From: Pseudomonadota bacterium
GTDB taxonomy: Bacteria; Pseudomonadota; Alphaproteobacteria; Rhodospirillales; Magnetospirillaceae
Length of the DNA stretch: 64,000 nucleotides
Assembly (NCBI GenBank): GCA_023458315.1
Contig: JAEXAH010000016.1
Coordinates: 1-64,000 of the forward strand
Reading direction: 5' to 3'
Positions within the stretch are counted from its first letter, which is position 1; each line of letters opens with the position of its first letter. The position numbers and the translations under genes are program-made. A model generated the notes under the pieces. The model did not search any database. It worked only from the letters and a program-made list of their open reading frames with translations, and was not told the DNA's origin. Below, one piece after another: positions 1 through 8,725 of this stretch.

Positions 1-40
1 CCCCCGGGGCCGCGGGGCCCCCGCCCCCCCCGGGGGGGGC
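1..40. other. G/C-only low-complexity run
   Basis: The first 40 bases contain only C and G, mostly in homopolymer blocks, unlike any other stretch of the window. Normal mixed sequence resumes at about position 41. It may be a genuine GC hairpin between genes, or an assembly or sequencing artefact near a contig edge. No coding or regulatory role can be read from it. Confidence 0.5.
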
Positions 41-103
41 GGCGTCGGCGCTTGATCGGCGACGGTCTTTCGTGCTGTAGAAGACAGAGTATCTGCCGAA
101 GGA

Positions 104-1807
104 ATGTTCGTGGTGCATCGACTGACAGGCGGCCTGCGCCCCTTTCTCGCCCTGACCCTGCTGTGCCTGGTGCTGTACCTGCCCGGGCTGGCGGCGCTGC
201 CGCCCATGGACCGCGATGAATCGCGCTTCATCCAGGCCACCCGCCAGATGATCGAAACCGGCGATTACATCCGCATCCAGTTCCAGGACGAGATGCGGGC
301 CAAGAAGCCCGCCGGAACCTACTGGTTGCAGGCCGCTTCGGTCCAGGCGCTGTCCCACCCGGCCTCGACCGAGGTGTGGCCCTATCGCCTGCCCTCGGCA
401 CTGGCGGCGTGGGCGTCGGTGTTGCTGACCTTCTTCTTCGGCCGCGCCCTGATCGGTGAACGCCCGGCGCTGCTGGCGGGCGTGCTGATGGCCGGGTCGC
501 TGACCCTGACGCTCGAGGCCCATCTGGGCAAGAGCGACGCCCTGCTGCTGCTGTGCACCGTGCTGGCCCAGGGCACCCTGGCCCGCTTCTACGTCGGCGC
601 CAAGGCGCGCGAGATGCAGGGCGGCGGCGGATGCGGCGGCGGCTCGGGGCCGGTGACGGCCAACAGCCTGATGATGCCCGGCACCGCCGCGGCGCTGGTG
701 TTCTGGCTGGCCCAGGGCGCCGCCATCCTGGTCAAGGGGCCGGTGGTGCCGGTGATCAGCCTGCTGACCCTGGGCGCGCTGTGGATCGCCGACCGCAATC
801 TGCGCTGGTTCGTGGCCATGAAGCCGCTGCTGGGCACGGCGGTGGCCGCCGCCATCGCGGCGCCCTGGTTCGCCGCGGTGTCGCAGGCCACCGACGGCGC
901 CTTCGTCGGCGCAGCGGTCAAGGGCGACCTGCTGCCCAAGCTGCTGGGCGCCCAGGAAAGCCACGGCGGTTTTCCCGGCCTGTATCTGCTGCTGGCGACG
1001 CTGACCTTCTGGCCGGGCTCGCTGTTGCTGTGGCCCGCTGTCGCCAAGATGTGGGACCAGCGCAAGCGGCTGGCCTTTCGCGTGCTGCTGGCCTGGGCGG
1101 TGCCGACCTGGGTGATGTTCGAGATCATCCCGACCAAGCTGCCCCATTACGTGCTGCCCGCCTTTCCGGCGCTGGCGCTGATGGTCGCCGCCCTGGCCAC
1201 CGAGGGCGCCGAGGTGTTCCGCCATCGCGCCGCCAAGGCGTGGTACGCGGTATGGACGCTGATCGGCCTGGGGCTGGCCGCGGCCGTGGTGGTGCTGCCC
1301 ATCAAGTTCGGCAGCGGTTTCGACGCCGCCACCATTCCCGCCGCCATCGGCATCGTGCTGGCCACCCTGCTGCCCGTCGCCCTGGCGTGGCTGGGCCGCC
1401 CGGCCACCGCGCTGCTGGCCCTGGCGCTGACCGCCGCCGCCACCTTCCCGGTGGTCTATCAGGGGGTGCTGCCCGGCCTTGACCGCCTGTTCCTGTCGCG
1501 CGGCGCCGCCAGGATCATCGCCACCGTCGGTTCCGACGGGCCGGTGGCCGCCGCCGGTTATTCCGAACCCAGTCTGGTGTTCCTGCTGGGCACCCAGACC
1601 AGGCTGCTGGACGGCGCCGGGGCCGCCGGGCATCTGGCCGCCAACCGCCGCACCCTGGCGGTGGTCGCCGACCGTGAATTGCCCGCCTTCATGGCCACCG
1701 CCAGCGGCAGCAACCTGGAGATCGAGGAATTCGGCCGGGTGGACGGCCTGAATTATTCGCGCGGCAAGCCCACCACCCTGGTGGTGCTGGGAGTGAAGAA
1801 TCCATGA
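104..1807 (+). CDS. ArnT-like (GT83) membrane glycosyltransferase
   Basis: A 567-residue polytopic membrane protein of the PMT/ArnT superfamily, which transfers sugars from a polyprenyl-phosphate donor to lipid A or another envelope acceptor on the periplasmic side. After the first membrane helix comes the family's acidic loop (PPMDRDESRF, residues 33-42), followed by GDYIRIQFQ and KKPAGTYWL, the usual ArnT N-terminal blocks. About a dozen hydrophobic segments follow. The ATG at 104 directly follows GAAGGA; GTG codons at 110 or 113 would have better Shine-Dalgarno spacing, so the start may be 2-3 codons later. The stop overlaps the start of the PAP2 phosphatase gene by 4 bp, so the two are co-transcribed and probably act on the same polyprenyl or lipid A substrates. 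The donor sugar cannot be told from sequence. Confidence 0.85.
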   Translation: MFVVHRLTGGLRPFLALTLLCLVLYLPGLAALPPMDRDESRFIQATRQMIETGDYIRIQFQDEMRAKKPAGTYWLQAASVQALSHPASTEVWPYRLPSALAAWASVLLTFFFGRALIGERPALLAGVLMAGSLTLTLEAHLGKSDALLLLCTVLAQGTLARFYVGAKAREMQGGGGCGGGSGPVTANSLMMPGTAAALVFWLAQGAAILVKGPVVPVISLLTLGALWIADRNLRWFVAMKPLLGTAVAAAIAAPWFAAVSQATDGAFVGAAVKGDLLPKLLGAQESHGGFPGLYLLLATLTFWPGSLLLWPAVAKMWDQRKRLAFRVLLAWAVPTWVMFEIIPTKLPHYVLPAFPALALMVAALATEGAEVFRHRAAKAWYAVWTLIGLGLAAAVVVLPIKFGSGFDAATIPAAIGIVLATLLPVALAWLGRPATALLALALTAAATFPVVYQGVLPGLDRLFLSRGAARIIATVGSDGPVAAAGYSEPSLVFLLGTQTRLLDGAGAAGHLAANRRTLAVVADRELPAFMATASGSNLEIEEFGRVDGLNYSRGKPTTLVVLGVKNP

Positions 1808-2595
1808 GCCTGCAACGGGGCATCCTGTCGTTCCTGGAGCGCGTCGCCCTGGCCTGGGAAGGGCTGACCCTGGCCGCCGCCGAGGCGTGGCGCCAGTCGG
1901 AACCGGCCCGCGCCGCCTGTGGCCGCCAGTGGGACCGCAGCCTGCGTCATCCCTATCTGTGGTCGTTCCTGTACGTGGCGCTGTTCTGCGCCCTGGCCAT
2001 GTGGGCGCTTGACCGGCCGCTGGCCCATTTCCTCAAGGCCCATGTGGGCGGCGAGGTCGAGGGCTTCTTCAAGGTCGTGACCCGGCTGGGCGAGGCCGAA
2101 TTGTATCTGGTGCCCGCCGGACTGGCCTGGGCCGGGCTGATGCTGGCATCCCTGCGCGCCGCCAGCCTGAGCGCCCGCGACCGCCTGCGCCGCTGGGCGG
2201 TGACGCCGGGCTTCCTGTTCCTGTCCATCGCCGTATCGGGACTGATCAGCAACGCCATCAAGGTCGGGCTGGGGCGCTATCGGCCGCGTTACCTGTTCGA
2301 CGAGGGGCTGTACGGCTTCAACCCGTTCAGCCGCAACTGGGGCATGAACTCGTTCCCGTCCGGCCATTCCCAGGCGGCGTTCGCCGCCATGACCGCGCTG
2401 ATGATCATCTTTCCGCGCTACAACGTCATGTGGATGGCCATCGCCGTGCTGGTGGCGCTGTCGCGGGTGGTGACGACGGTGCATTACCTGTCGGACGCGG
2501 TGGCGGGATCGTGGCTGGCCCTGTGCGTCACCTTCGCCCTGGCCCGGCTGTTCCGGTCGCGCGACTGGGAACCGCGCATCGGGCGGGAGTGGTAA
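1804..2595 (+). CDS. PAP2-family membrane phosphatase
   Basis: A 263-residue integral membrane acid phosphatase of the PAP2 family (lipid A phosphatase, undecaprenyl-diphosphatase or PgpB type). All three signature motifs are visible: KVGLGRYRP at 153-161, FPSGHS at 184-189 and SRVVTTVHYLSD at 220-231, including the catalytic His pair and Arg. Five or six hydrophobic segments start near residue 53; the first 50 residues are soluble. It overlaps the upstream ArnT-like gene by 4 bp (ATGA), so an undecaprenyl-phosphate or lipid A function in the envelope is the best inference. The exact substrate is not determined. Confidence 0.88.
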   Translation: MSLQRGILSFLERVALAWEGLTLAAAEAWRQSEPARAACGRQWDRSLRHPYLWSFLYVALFCALAMWALDRPLAHFLKAHVGGEVEGFFKVVTRLGEAELYLVPAGLAWAGLMLASLRAASLSARDRLRRWAVTPGFLFLSIAVSGLISNAIKVGLGRYRPRYLFDEGLYGFNPFSRNWGMNSFPSGHSQAAFAAMTALMIIFPRYNVMWMAIAVLVALSRVVTTVHYLSDAVAGSWLALCVTFALARLFRSRDWEPRIGREW

Positions 2596-2608
2596 AAAAA
2601 TAGGGGCT

Positions 2609-2679
2609 CCACAAAGGCACAAAGAGCACAAAGGCTGTCTGGTTCGGCCAAGCGCTTTGTGTCCTTGGTGCCTTTGTGG
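2609..2679. terminator. Long hairpin between convergent genes
   Basis: Arms of 25 bases at 2609-2633 and 2655-2679 are reverse complements with three mismatches; both are built from CACAAAGG-like units. The hairpin lies between the stop codons of the convergent PAP2 and SH3 genes, where it could end transcription or protect mRNA in both directions. There is no long T tract, so intrinsic termination is not certain. The CACAAAG-type unit resembles palindromes scattered in many bacterial genomes. Confidence 0.55.
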
Positions 2680-2689
2680 TGAGTAATTC

Positions 2690-3190
2690 CTACTCGATCC
2701 ATTCGCCCTTATAGACGCCCCAGATTTCCTCGCGCTTCAGCCAGCCCTGGCTGTGATCGACCTCGACGCGGCAGAAATCGCGGTTGCGCGGGCATTGCAT
2801 GATGCGGCCCAGCACCCCGGGCTCGACCACCGCCACCGGGTCGGCGGATTCGGAATCCGACGCCCGCAGATTGCGCGGCTGGCCCAGCACCACCATCATG
2901 CGCCGCCCGGTCAGCATGGATTGGTGGACCCATCCCTCGGTGCCCTGCCAATCGCGTATCTTGCGCCACGCCTCGAATTCAGCGATCACTTCCACAGGCA
3001 GGTCCTTGCGGGCGTAAATCCAGTCGATGGGATAACGCACGCCGGGGCCGGTCCGCAGGTTGACCTCGTCCGAGCGCAGCGAAACGAAGCGTGGCAACGG
3101 AAGCCCGCTGGTTTCGCCAGCGGTGGCGGCGGTCGCGGCGAACAACAACCCAAGTCCGACACTAATTGCCAAGCGGAGTCCCAGGTTCAT
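2690..3190 (-). CDS. Exported SH3-domain protein
   Basis: A 166-residue protein with a signal peptide (MNLGLRL followed by a hydrophobic stretch to ATAGE) and a bacterial SH3 domain beginning about residue 35, with the typical VNLRTGPG motif. Later residues include two cysteines (CPRNRDFC) and a second SH3-like block with WLKREEIWG near the C-terminus. Bacterial SH3 proteins usually bind peptidoglycan or other envelope targets; the ligand is unknown here. Longer in-frame starts exist at 3220 and 3229, but the one at 3229 overlaps a good TATAAT box, so 3190 is preferred. It diverges from the dehydrogenase gene at 3349. Confidence 0.8.
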   Translation of the reverse strand: MNLGLRLAISVGLGLLFAATAATAGETSGLPLPRFVSLRSDEVNLRTGPGVRYPIDWIYARKDLPVEVIAEFEAWRKIRDWQGTEGWVHQSMLTGRRMMVVLGQPRNLRASDSESADPVAVVEPGVLGRIMQCPRNRDFCRVEVDHSQGWLKREEIWGVYKGEWIE

Positions 3191-3227
3191 CCGCGCGAAG
3201 CCCCAAAAAATGTTTTCCATCAGGATC

Positions 3228-3258
3228 ATTATAGGGGACACACCGTCCACGCGGTCAA
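3228..3258 (-). promoter_or_regulatory. Candidate sigma-70 promoter for the SH3 gene
   Basis: On the minus strand TTGACC (3253-3258) and TATAAT (3228-3233) are separated by 19 bases, slightly longer than the usual 17. Transcription from here would begin around 3221 and give a leader of about 30 nt to the ATG at 3190. Confidence 0.45.
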
Positions 3259-3348
3259 GAAGCGCACCGATGTAACACTTCACTGGACAAGACTTCACGG
3301 TCTTGATAGGTCGTGACACTCGAACGGGGTCCCGGGAGGAGAAAATCA

Positions 3349-4335
3349 ATGCCACAAAAGAAGCCCCTCGTCGTCGTCACCAGAAAGCTGCCCGACGCCA
3401 TCGAGACGCGGATGATGGAGCTGTTCGACACACGGCTCAATCTTGACGATCACCAGATGACCAAGGCCGAGCTGGTCGAAGCGGTCAAGACCGCCGACGT
3501 GCTGGTGCCCACCATCACCGACCGTATCGACGCCTCGATTCTCAGTCAGGCCGGCCCCAACCTCAAGCTGATCGCCAATTTCGGCACCGGCGTCGATCAC
3601 ATCGACCTGGCCACCGCCCGTCAGCGGTCGATCACCATCACCAACACCCCCGGCGTGCTGACCGAGGACACCGCCGACATGACCATGGCGCTGATCCTGT
3701 CGGTGCCGCGTCGACTGGCCGAGGGCGAGCGGCTGATGCGCTCGGGCGACTGGAGCGGCTGGAGCCCCACCTTCATGCTGGGCCACCGCATCTGGGGCAA
3801 GCGCCTGGGCATCATCGGCATGGGCCGCATCGGTCAGGCGGTGGCGCGCCGCGCCAAGGCGTTCGGCATGTCCATCCACTACCACAACCGCAAGCGCGTC
3901 CATCCGGACGTGGAGCGCGAGTTGGAAGCCACCTGGTGGGAAAGCCTGGACCAGATGCTGGCGCGCATGGATGTCGTCACCATCCACAGCCCGCACACCC
4001 CGGCCACGTTCCATCTGCTGAGCGCCCGCCGCCTCAAGCTGATGCAGCCGCACGCCTATCTGATCAACACCTCGCGCGGCGAGATCGTGGACGAGAACGC
4101 CCTGACCCGCATGTTGCAGCGCAAGGAAATCGCCGGCGCCGGTCTGGACGTGTTCGAGCACGAGCCCGCCGTCAATCCCAAGCTGCTGGAACTGGACAAC
4201 GTGGTGCTGCTGCCGCATCTCGGCTCGGCCACGCTGGAAGGCCGCGTGGACATGGGCGAGAAGGTCATCATCAACATCAAGACCTTCGCCGACGGCCACA
4301 ACCCGCCGGACCGCGTGCTGGCCAGCATGCTGTAA
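3349..4335 (+). CDS. D-2-hydroxyacid dehydrogenase (glyoxylate/hydroxypyruvate reductase type)
   Basis: A 328-residue NAD(P)-dependent D-isomer-specific 2-hydroxyacid dehydrogenase, probably reducing glyoxylate or hydroxypyruvate in the cytoplasm. The Rossmann motif GMGRIG is at about 157-162. The catalytic Arg lies in NTSRGEIVDE (Arg about 243), the Glu in DVFEHEP and the His in LLPHLGSAT (about 290). The ATG at 3349 follows a strong Shine-Dalgarno sequence (GGGAGGAG, 3335-3342), so the 12 extra in-frame residues upstream are not used. The stop codon directly abuts the GTG of pabB, so the two are translationally linked although the pathways are not obviously connected. The substrate assignment is by family only. 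Confidence 0.88.
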   Translation: MPQKKPLVVVTRKLPDAIETRMMELFDTRLNLDDHQMTKAELVEAVKTADVLVPTITDRIDASILSQAGPNLKLIANFGTGVDHIDLATARQRSITITNTPGVLTEDTADMTMALILSVPRRLAEGERLMRSGDWSGWSPTFMLGHRIWGKRLGIIGMGRIGQAVARRAKAFGMSIHYHNRKRVHPDVERELEATWWESLDQMLARMDVVTIHSPHTPATFHLLSARRLKLMQPHAYLINTSRGEIVDENALTRMLQRKEIAGAGLDVFEHEPAVNPKLLELDNVVLLPHLGSATLEGRVDMGEKVIINIKTFADGHNPPDRVLASML

Positions 4336-5649
4336 GTGACGACCGTCCTGGAGCTGGTGGCGCCTGACCCCGTCGCCGCCTTCGCCCCGGTCGCAAACGA
4401 TGCCCTGGCGGTGCTGCTGGACAGCGCCGCCAGCGGCGATCCCCGCTCGCGTTATTCCTATATCTGCGCCGACCCGGTGGACGTGCTGCCCGCCGACGCC
4501 GACCCGTTGCCGCGCCTGGATGCCGTGCTGCGGGCGCGGCGACGCGATGCGGTGCCCGGCCTGCCGCCGTTCCAGGGCGGGGTGGCGGGCTGGCTGTCCT
4601 ATGATCTGAACCGCCATCTGGAACGGGTGCCCGCGCCATCCGACGCCGCCCCGGATTTTCCCCGGGCGGTGCTGGGGGTGTTCGACGCGGTGGCCGCCTT
4701 CGACCACGCCCGCCGCCGCGCCTGGGTGGTGGGCGAGGCCCGCGCCGCCCACCGCCTGCGCGACCGCCTGAGCGCCGCCCCGCCGCTGGCCGAACCGGAG
4801 TGGAACCTGGGCGCCGAAGCCATTCCCGACCTGCCGCGCGCCGAATATGAAAGCCGCATCGCCCGCGTGGTGGAATACATCCGGGCGGGCGACGTGTTCC
4901 AGGCCAATCTGGCCCAGCGTTTCACCGCCGCCCTGCCGCCGGGCCTGGACGCCCTGACCCTGTACCGCCGCATGCGCGCCCGCGCGCCGGGACCATTCAG
5001 CGCCTATGTCAGCGGCGGCGGCATGAATCTGGCCTCGGTGTCGCCGGAACGCTTCCTGGCGCTGGACGCGGCGGGCAACGCCGAAAGCCGCCCCATCAAG
5101 GGCACCCGCCGCCGCGGCCGCGACGCCGCCGAGGATGCCGCCCTGGCCGCCGAACTGGCGGCCAGCGTCAAGGACCGCGCCGAGAATTTGATGATCCTGG
5201 ACCTGATGCGCAACGATTTGTCGCGGGTCTGCGCCATCGGCAGCGTGGCGGCGCCGCAGCGCATGGCGCTGGAAACCTTTCCCGCCGTGCACCATCTGGT
5301 GTCGGCGGTGACGGGCAGGCTGCGCCCCGGCCTGACCGGCATCGACCTGCTGCGCGCCTGCTTCCCGCCCGGTTCCATCACCGGCGCCCCCAAGGTGCGG
5401 GCCATGCAGATCATCGCCGAACTGGAAAGCGCGCCGCGCGGCCCCTATTGCGGCGCCTTCGGCTGGCTGGGCGACAGCGGCGCCCTGGATCTGGCGGTGG
5501 CCATCCGCACCCTGGCGGTCAAGGACGGGCTGGGCGTGGTGCATGCCGGGGGCGGCATCACCAGCGATTCCGACCCGGCCGGGGAATACGACGAAACCTT
5601 GGTCAAGGCGGCGCCGCTGCTGGCGGCATTGGCAGGAGGATCGCCATGA
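4336..5649 (+). CDS. pabB: Aminodeoxychorismate synthase component I
   Basis: A 437-residue chorismate-utilising enzyme that makes 4-amino-4-deoxychorismate for folate synthesis together with a glutamine amidotransferase (PabA, not in this window). PIKGT at 253-257 carries the lysine typical of PabB, where TrpE has alanine, which supports PabB over anthranilate synthase. Other family blocks are DLMRNDL (289-295) and ITGAPK (348-353). The start is GTG immediately after the TAA of the upstream dehydrogenase. Its TGA overlaps the ATG of pabC (ATGA), so pabB and pabC are coupled, matching consecutive steps of the p-aminobenzoate pathway. Confidence 0.93.
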   Translation: MTTVLELVAPDPVAAFAPVANDALAVLLDSAASGDPRSRYSYICADPVDVLPADADPLPRLDAVLRARRRDAVPGLPPFQGGVAGWLSYDLNRHLERVPAPSDAAPDFPRAVLGVFDAVAAFDHARRRAWVVGEARAAHRLRDRLSAAPPLAEPEWNLGAEAIPDLPRAEYESRIARVVEYIRAGDVFQANLAQRFTAALPPGLDALTLYRRMRARAPGPFSAYVSGGGMNLASVSPERFLALDAAGNAESRPIKGTRRRGRDAAEDAALAAELAASVKDRAENLMILDLMRNDLSRVCAIGSVAAPQRMALETFPAVHHLVSAVTGRLRPGLTGIDLLRACFPPGSITGAPKVRAMQIIAELESAPRGPYCGAFGWLGDSGALDLAVAIRTLAVKDGLGVVHAGGGITSDSDPAGEYDETLVKAAPLLAALAGGSP

Positions 5650-6458
5650 AGGTCTGGTTGAACGGCGCCATCCTGGCGGCGGAGCAGGCGACGGTGTCGG
5701 CCGCCGATCGCGGTTTCACCCTGGGCGACGGCATCTTCGAAACCATGCATGCCCGGAACGGCCATGCGCCGCGCCTGGAGGCCCATTGGGCGCGGCTGGC
5801 GGCCGGTGCCCGCCTGTTGCGCCTTTCCCTGCCCCTGGACCGCGCCGGGCTGGAAAACGCCATCGCCCAGGTGCTGGCCGCCAACGCCCTGAGCGACGCC
5901 GCCCTGCGCCTGACAATCAGCCGGGGGCCGGGTCCGCGCGGCCTGCTGCCGCCGGTCCCGGCCACGCCGACCATCCTGTTGACCGCCGGGCCGGTGCCGC
6001 CCGCCCCCGGACCGGCGCGGGCGGTGATCGCCACCGGCGTGCGCCGCAACGCCCATTCGCCGCTGGCCCGCATCAAGGCGCTGTCGTACCTGGACAACGT
6101 CCTGGCCCGGCTGGAGGCCGAGGAACGCGGCGCCGACGATGCCCTGCTGCTGAACACCGACGGACGGCTGGCGGAAAGCACCATCGCCAATCTGTTCGTG
6201 GTGACGGCCGACGGCACCGTCGTCACCCCACCAATCAGCGAAGGCGCCCTGCCCGGCGTGCGCCGCGCCGCGCTGCTGGCGGGCCTGGGCGCCGAGGAAC
6301 GGCCGCTGCCGCCGGACATCCTGGACAATGCCCGCGAAGCCTTCCTGAGCAACGCCCTGTCCATCCGCCCGCTGGTGGCGGTGGACGGCCGCCCGATCGG
6401 CGACGGCGCGCCGGGGGACTTGACCCGGCGGCTGCTGGATGGCATGGACCGCCCCTGA
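5646..6458 (+). CDS. pabC: Class IV aminotransferase, probable aminodeoxychorismate lyase
   Basis: A 270-residue fold-type IV PLP enzyme. DRGFTLGDGIFETM near residues 21-34 and the PLP lysine at about 144 (RIKALSYLDN) are visible, followed by the ES(T/N)xxNLF-type block (ESTIANLFVV). Members are branched-chain or D-amino-acid aminotransferases or the lyase PabC. Position directly after pabB with an ATGA overlap and a GGAGGA Shine-Dalgarno sequence makes aminodeoxychorismate lyase (p-aminobenzoate plus pyruvate) the most likely role. An aminotransferase function cannot be excluded from sequence alone. Confidence 0.83.
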   Translation: MKVWLNGAILAAEQATVSAADRGFTLGDGIFETMHARNGHAPRLEAHWARLAAGARLLRLSLPLDRAGLENAIAQVLAANALSDAALRLTISRGPGPRGLLPPVPATPTILLTAGPVPPAPGPARAVIATGVRRNAHSPLARIKALSYLDNVLARLEAEERGADDALLLNTDGRLAESTIANLFVVTADGTVVTPPISEGALPGVRRAALLAGLGAEERPLPPDILDNAREAFLSNALSIRPLVAVDGRPIGDGAPGDLTRRLLDGMDRP

Positions 6459-6477
6459 CCACGCGACGGGACACGGC

Positions 6478-7035
6478 ATGAGCAAGGCGTTCACCAAGGA
6501 AAGCGACAGCGACGACGACGACCTGCCGGAAGGCGCGGTGCCGATCCCCAAGGGATCGCCCAATTACGTCACCCCGGCCGGGTTCCAGGCGTTGCAGGAC
6601 GAATTGCGCCAGCTTTCCCGCGTCGAGCGGCCCAAGGTGGTGGAAATTGTGTCGTGGGCGGCGGGCAACGGCGACCGGTCCGAGAACGGCGACTACATTT
6701 ACGGCAAGAAGCGCCTGCGCGAGATCGACCGCCGCATCCGCTTTCTGACCAAGCGCATCGAGAACGCCCGCGTGGTCGATCCGGCGCAGCAGACCAACCG
6801 CGAGCAGGTGTTCTTCGGCGCCACCGTCACCTATGCCAATTCGCGCGACGAGGAAAAGACCATCACCATCGTCGGCATCGACGAGGCCGATCTGACCCAG
6901 GGCAAGATCAGTTGGATCGCCCCCATCGCCCGCGCGCTGATGAAGGCGTTCGAGGGCGACACCGTGCAATTGCGGGTGCCCGGCGGCGTCGAGACGCTGG
7001 AAGTGATCGAAATCCGTTATCCGGATATGGGCTGA
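6478..7035 (+). CDS. greB: Transcript cleavage factor GreB
   Basis: A 185-residue GreA/GreB-family protein that enters the RNA polymerase secondary channel and stimulates cleavage of backtracked RNA. The coiled-coil tip has the acidic GDRSENGDY motif, and the GreB-type block YGKKRLREIDRRIRFL follows. The C-terminal FKBP-like domain ends in LEVIEIRYPDMG. An unusual acidic N-terminal tract (ESDSDDDDLPEG) precedes the coiled coil. The ATG at 6478 is preceded by GACGGGAC. The gene lies 19 bp after pabC, so transcription is probably shared. It is convergent with the unknown gene at 7066. Confidence 0.92.
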   Translation: MSKAFTKESDSDDDDLPEGAVPIPKGSPNYVTPAGFQALQDELRQLSRVERPKVVEIVSWAAGNGDRSENGDYIYGKKRLREIDRRIRFLTKRIENARVVDPAQQTNREQVFFGATVTYANSRDEEKTITIVGIDEADLTQGKISWIAPIARALMKAFEGDTVQLRVPGGVETLEVIEIRYPDMG

Positions 7036-7052
7036 CCGGAACCGGTCAGCCC
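7029..7052. terminator. Hairpin overlapping the greB stop codon
   Basis: A perfect 11-bp inverted repeat (GGGCTGACCGG, AA, CCGGTCAGCCC) includes the greB TGA and lies between convergent genes. Neither side has a run of T, so it is a stem that may act bidirectionally rather than a canonical intrinsic terminator. Confidence 0.45.
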
Positions 7053-7065
7053 CGCCCTCAAGAGT

Positions 7066-8532
7066 TCATCCCTGCTGAAACTGGCCGCTGCCGATCTGGG
7101 CGCCCAGGCGGGCGCCCGCCTCGCGTTCCTGTTCCTTCTGCCGTTCCAGTTCTTCCTTGGCGGCGGCATCGCGTTCCTGGCGGTCGCGGATTTCCTGGGC
7201 GCGCACCCCCGGCACCTCCTCGTTGGCGAGGAAGCGCATCAGATAGGGCAGACGCTGCTCGCGCGCGGCGGCGTTGGCACCCTTGTTGTGGGTGAAGCGT
7301 TCCAGGAACACCAGATCGGTGTTGGGAAAGCAGTAATAGCACAGCATGGCCAGGAAATCGCCGGTGCGGTCGGGAAAGGCGTCGATGGCTTCCAGCAGCG
7401 AATCGCGCAGGGCGCCGCTGCGCGCCTTGTCCTGATACCAGCGGCGGTCCATTTCCTGTTCGTACATCTGCCGCAGCTTGGTGAAGCAATATTCCAGGCG
7501 GACCAGATCGAAATCGGTCAGCATGGAAATGAACAGGTCGATCTCGCGGTTGCGCACCGGCGGCAGGTCATAGGCGCGCGGGTCGGCGGGGGTCAGCATC
7601 TCGCGGATCTGCTTGAGTTCCGGCGAGGCCACCAGCACCTTGCGGGTCTGGCCCTTTTCGTCCTTGCGGGTGGTTTCCCGCTGCTTGCAGGCGTTCCACG
7701 CCTCTTCCCAGGCGCCGACCACGGCGATGCGGGTCTTTTCGTTCTCGCCGATGATCGCCCAGAAGGTGGCGGTGCTGACCTCGTCCCATTTGCGGCTGGT
7801 TTCCAGCGCCGCCAGATTGCGCGACAGGACCAGCATCTTCGGCACGATGATGGCGTTGACCACCCGCATCAGCCGCGTCTCGAATTCCGGCGCCAGCAGG
7901 AAGGGGCGCACCAGCGACCGGCCGATATCGCCGTTGGCCCGCTGGAAAAAGCGGGTCAGGCTGCACAGGCGATAGCCCAGGGCGGCGGCGAACAGCTCGC
8001 GGAAAGTGGCGTATTTGGCCGGTTGCGGCGGTGCGGGCATGTGGATGGCGGTCGGCTTCTCCACGTCGGTGACGCCCAGCCGGTCGTCGGTCAGGTCGGG
8101 GGCGTCGGGAACGGCGGCGGCGATGGCGGCGGCCGGATGCTGCACCACCTGGGCCACCGGCTGATCGACGGCGCGGCGGCGCGGCGCCACTTCGGACATC
8201 AGCGACGCCAGTCGGGCGCTGGCCTCGGCGGTCATGGGCCGTTCCTTGAAAACGATCTGCACCGTTTCCTTGGCGAAGGTCCGCAGGTGCAACAGCCTGG
8301 CCTTGGGGTCCATGCCCTGGACGCCGCGCATGTGCAGGAAATAGGCGGAAATGGTCGCCAGCGTGCGTTCCCGCAATTGCGCATCCTCGACCCGGCGCAA
8401 CATGCTGACCACCACCGTCTGCACCAGTTCCTGCAAGGCGCTGATGCTGACCGTCTCATCCACGGCGGCGAAAGTCTGCTCCAGACTGACAAAGCTGTTA
8501 GTTGTGGCAGTCTTCTTGATCTGGGCACTCAT
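7066..8532 (-). CDS. Protein of unknown function, 488 residues
   Basis: I do not recognise the family. The protein has no signal peptide or membrane helix. An N-terminal helical part (1-115) is followed by an Ala/Pro-rich linker (about 116-175), then a mostly helical region rich in Arg, Trp and Phe (about 178-440, with GRSLVRPFLLAPEFETRL and LVRLEYCFTKLRQMYEQ), and a charged Glu/Arg-rich tail (about 440-475). Two clustered cysteine positions (MLCYYCFPNT) are visible. The start is ATG with upstream CGAGAG. The 193-bp leader is unusually AT-rich for this window and contains an inverted repeat at 8576-8601. The N-D-x-x-R-x-L-V-R-P-F pattern recalls the unknown protein at 10448; see findings. Confidence 0.7.
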   Translation of the reverse strand: MSAQIKKTATTNSFVSLEQTFAAVDETVSISALQELVQTVVVSMLRRVEDAQLRERTLATISAYFLHMRGVQGMDPKARLLHLRTFAKETVQIVFKERPMTAEASARLASLMSEVAPRRRAVDQPVAQVVQHPAAAIAAAVPDAPDLTDDRLGVTDVEKPTAIHMPAPPQPAKYATFRELFAAALGYRLCSLTRFFQRANGDIGRSLVRPFLLAPEFETRLMRVVNAIIVPKMLVLSRNLAALETSRKWDEVSTATFWAIIGENEKTRIAVVGAWEEAWNACKQRETTRKDEKGQTRKVLVASPELKQIREMLTPADPRAYDLPPVRNREIDLFISMLTDFDLVRLEYCFTKLRQMYEQEMDRRWYQDKARSGALRDSLLEAIDAFPDRTGDFLAMLCYYCFPNTDLVFLERFTHNKGANAAAREQRLPYLMRFLANEEVPGVRAQEIRDRQERDAAAKEELERQKEQEREAGARLGAQIGSGQFQQG

Positions 8533-8575
8533 CGCGCGGAAACTCTCGTAAATTAAATAAGATGTGAACGGATGC

Positions 8576-8601
8576 TATCATCTTGTAATTTCCAGATGAT
8601 A
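8576..8601. promoter_or_regulatory. Inverted repeat in AT-rich leader
   Basis: Perfect 8-bp arms TATCATCT (8576-8583) and AGATGATA (8594-8601) are separated by 10 bases, within the AT-rich spacer upstream of the unknown gene at 7066-8532. It could be an operator for that gene or a small hairpin. The rest of 8533-8725 shows no gene. Confidence 0.4.
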
Positions 8602-8725
8602 AGCACAAACATACCCACATCATTTACGGGAATACTTAGTCACGCGCACGGAATAGTGCAACGACGAAACGCACATCTCCGCCATTCGAGGGAGACGTTT
8701 CAACCGTAAGATCAAGAATGCCGGA

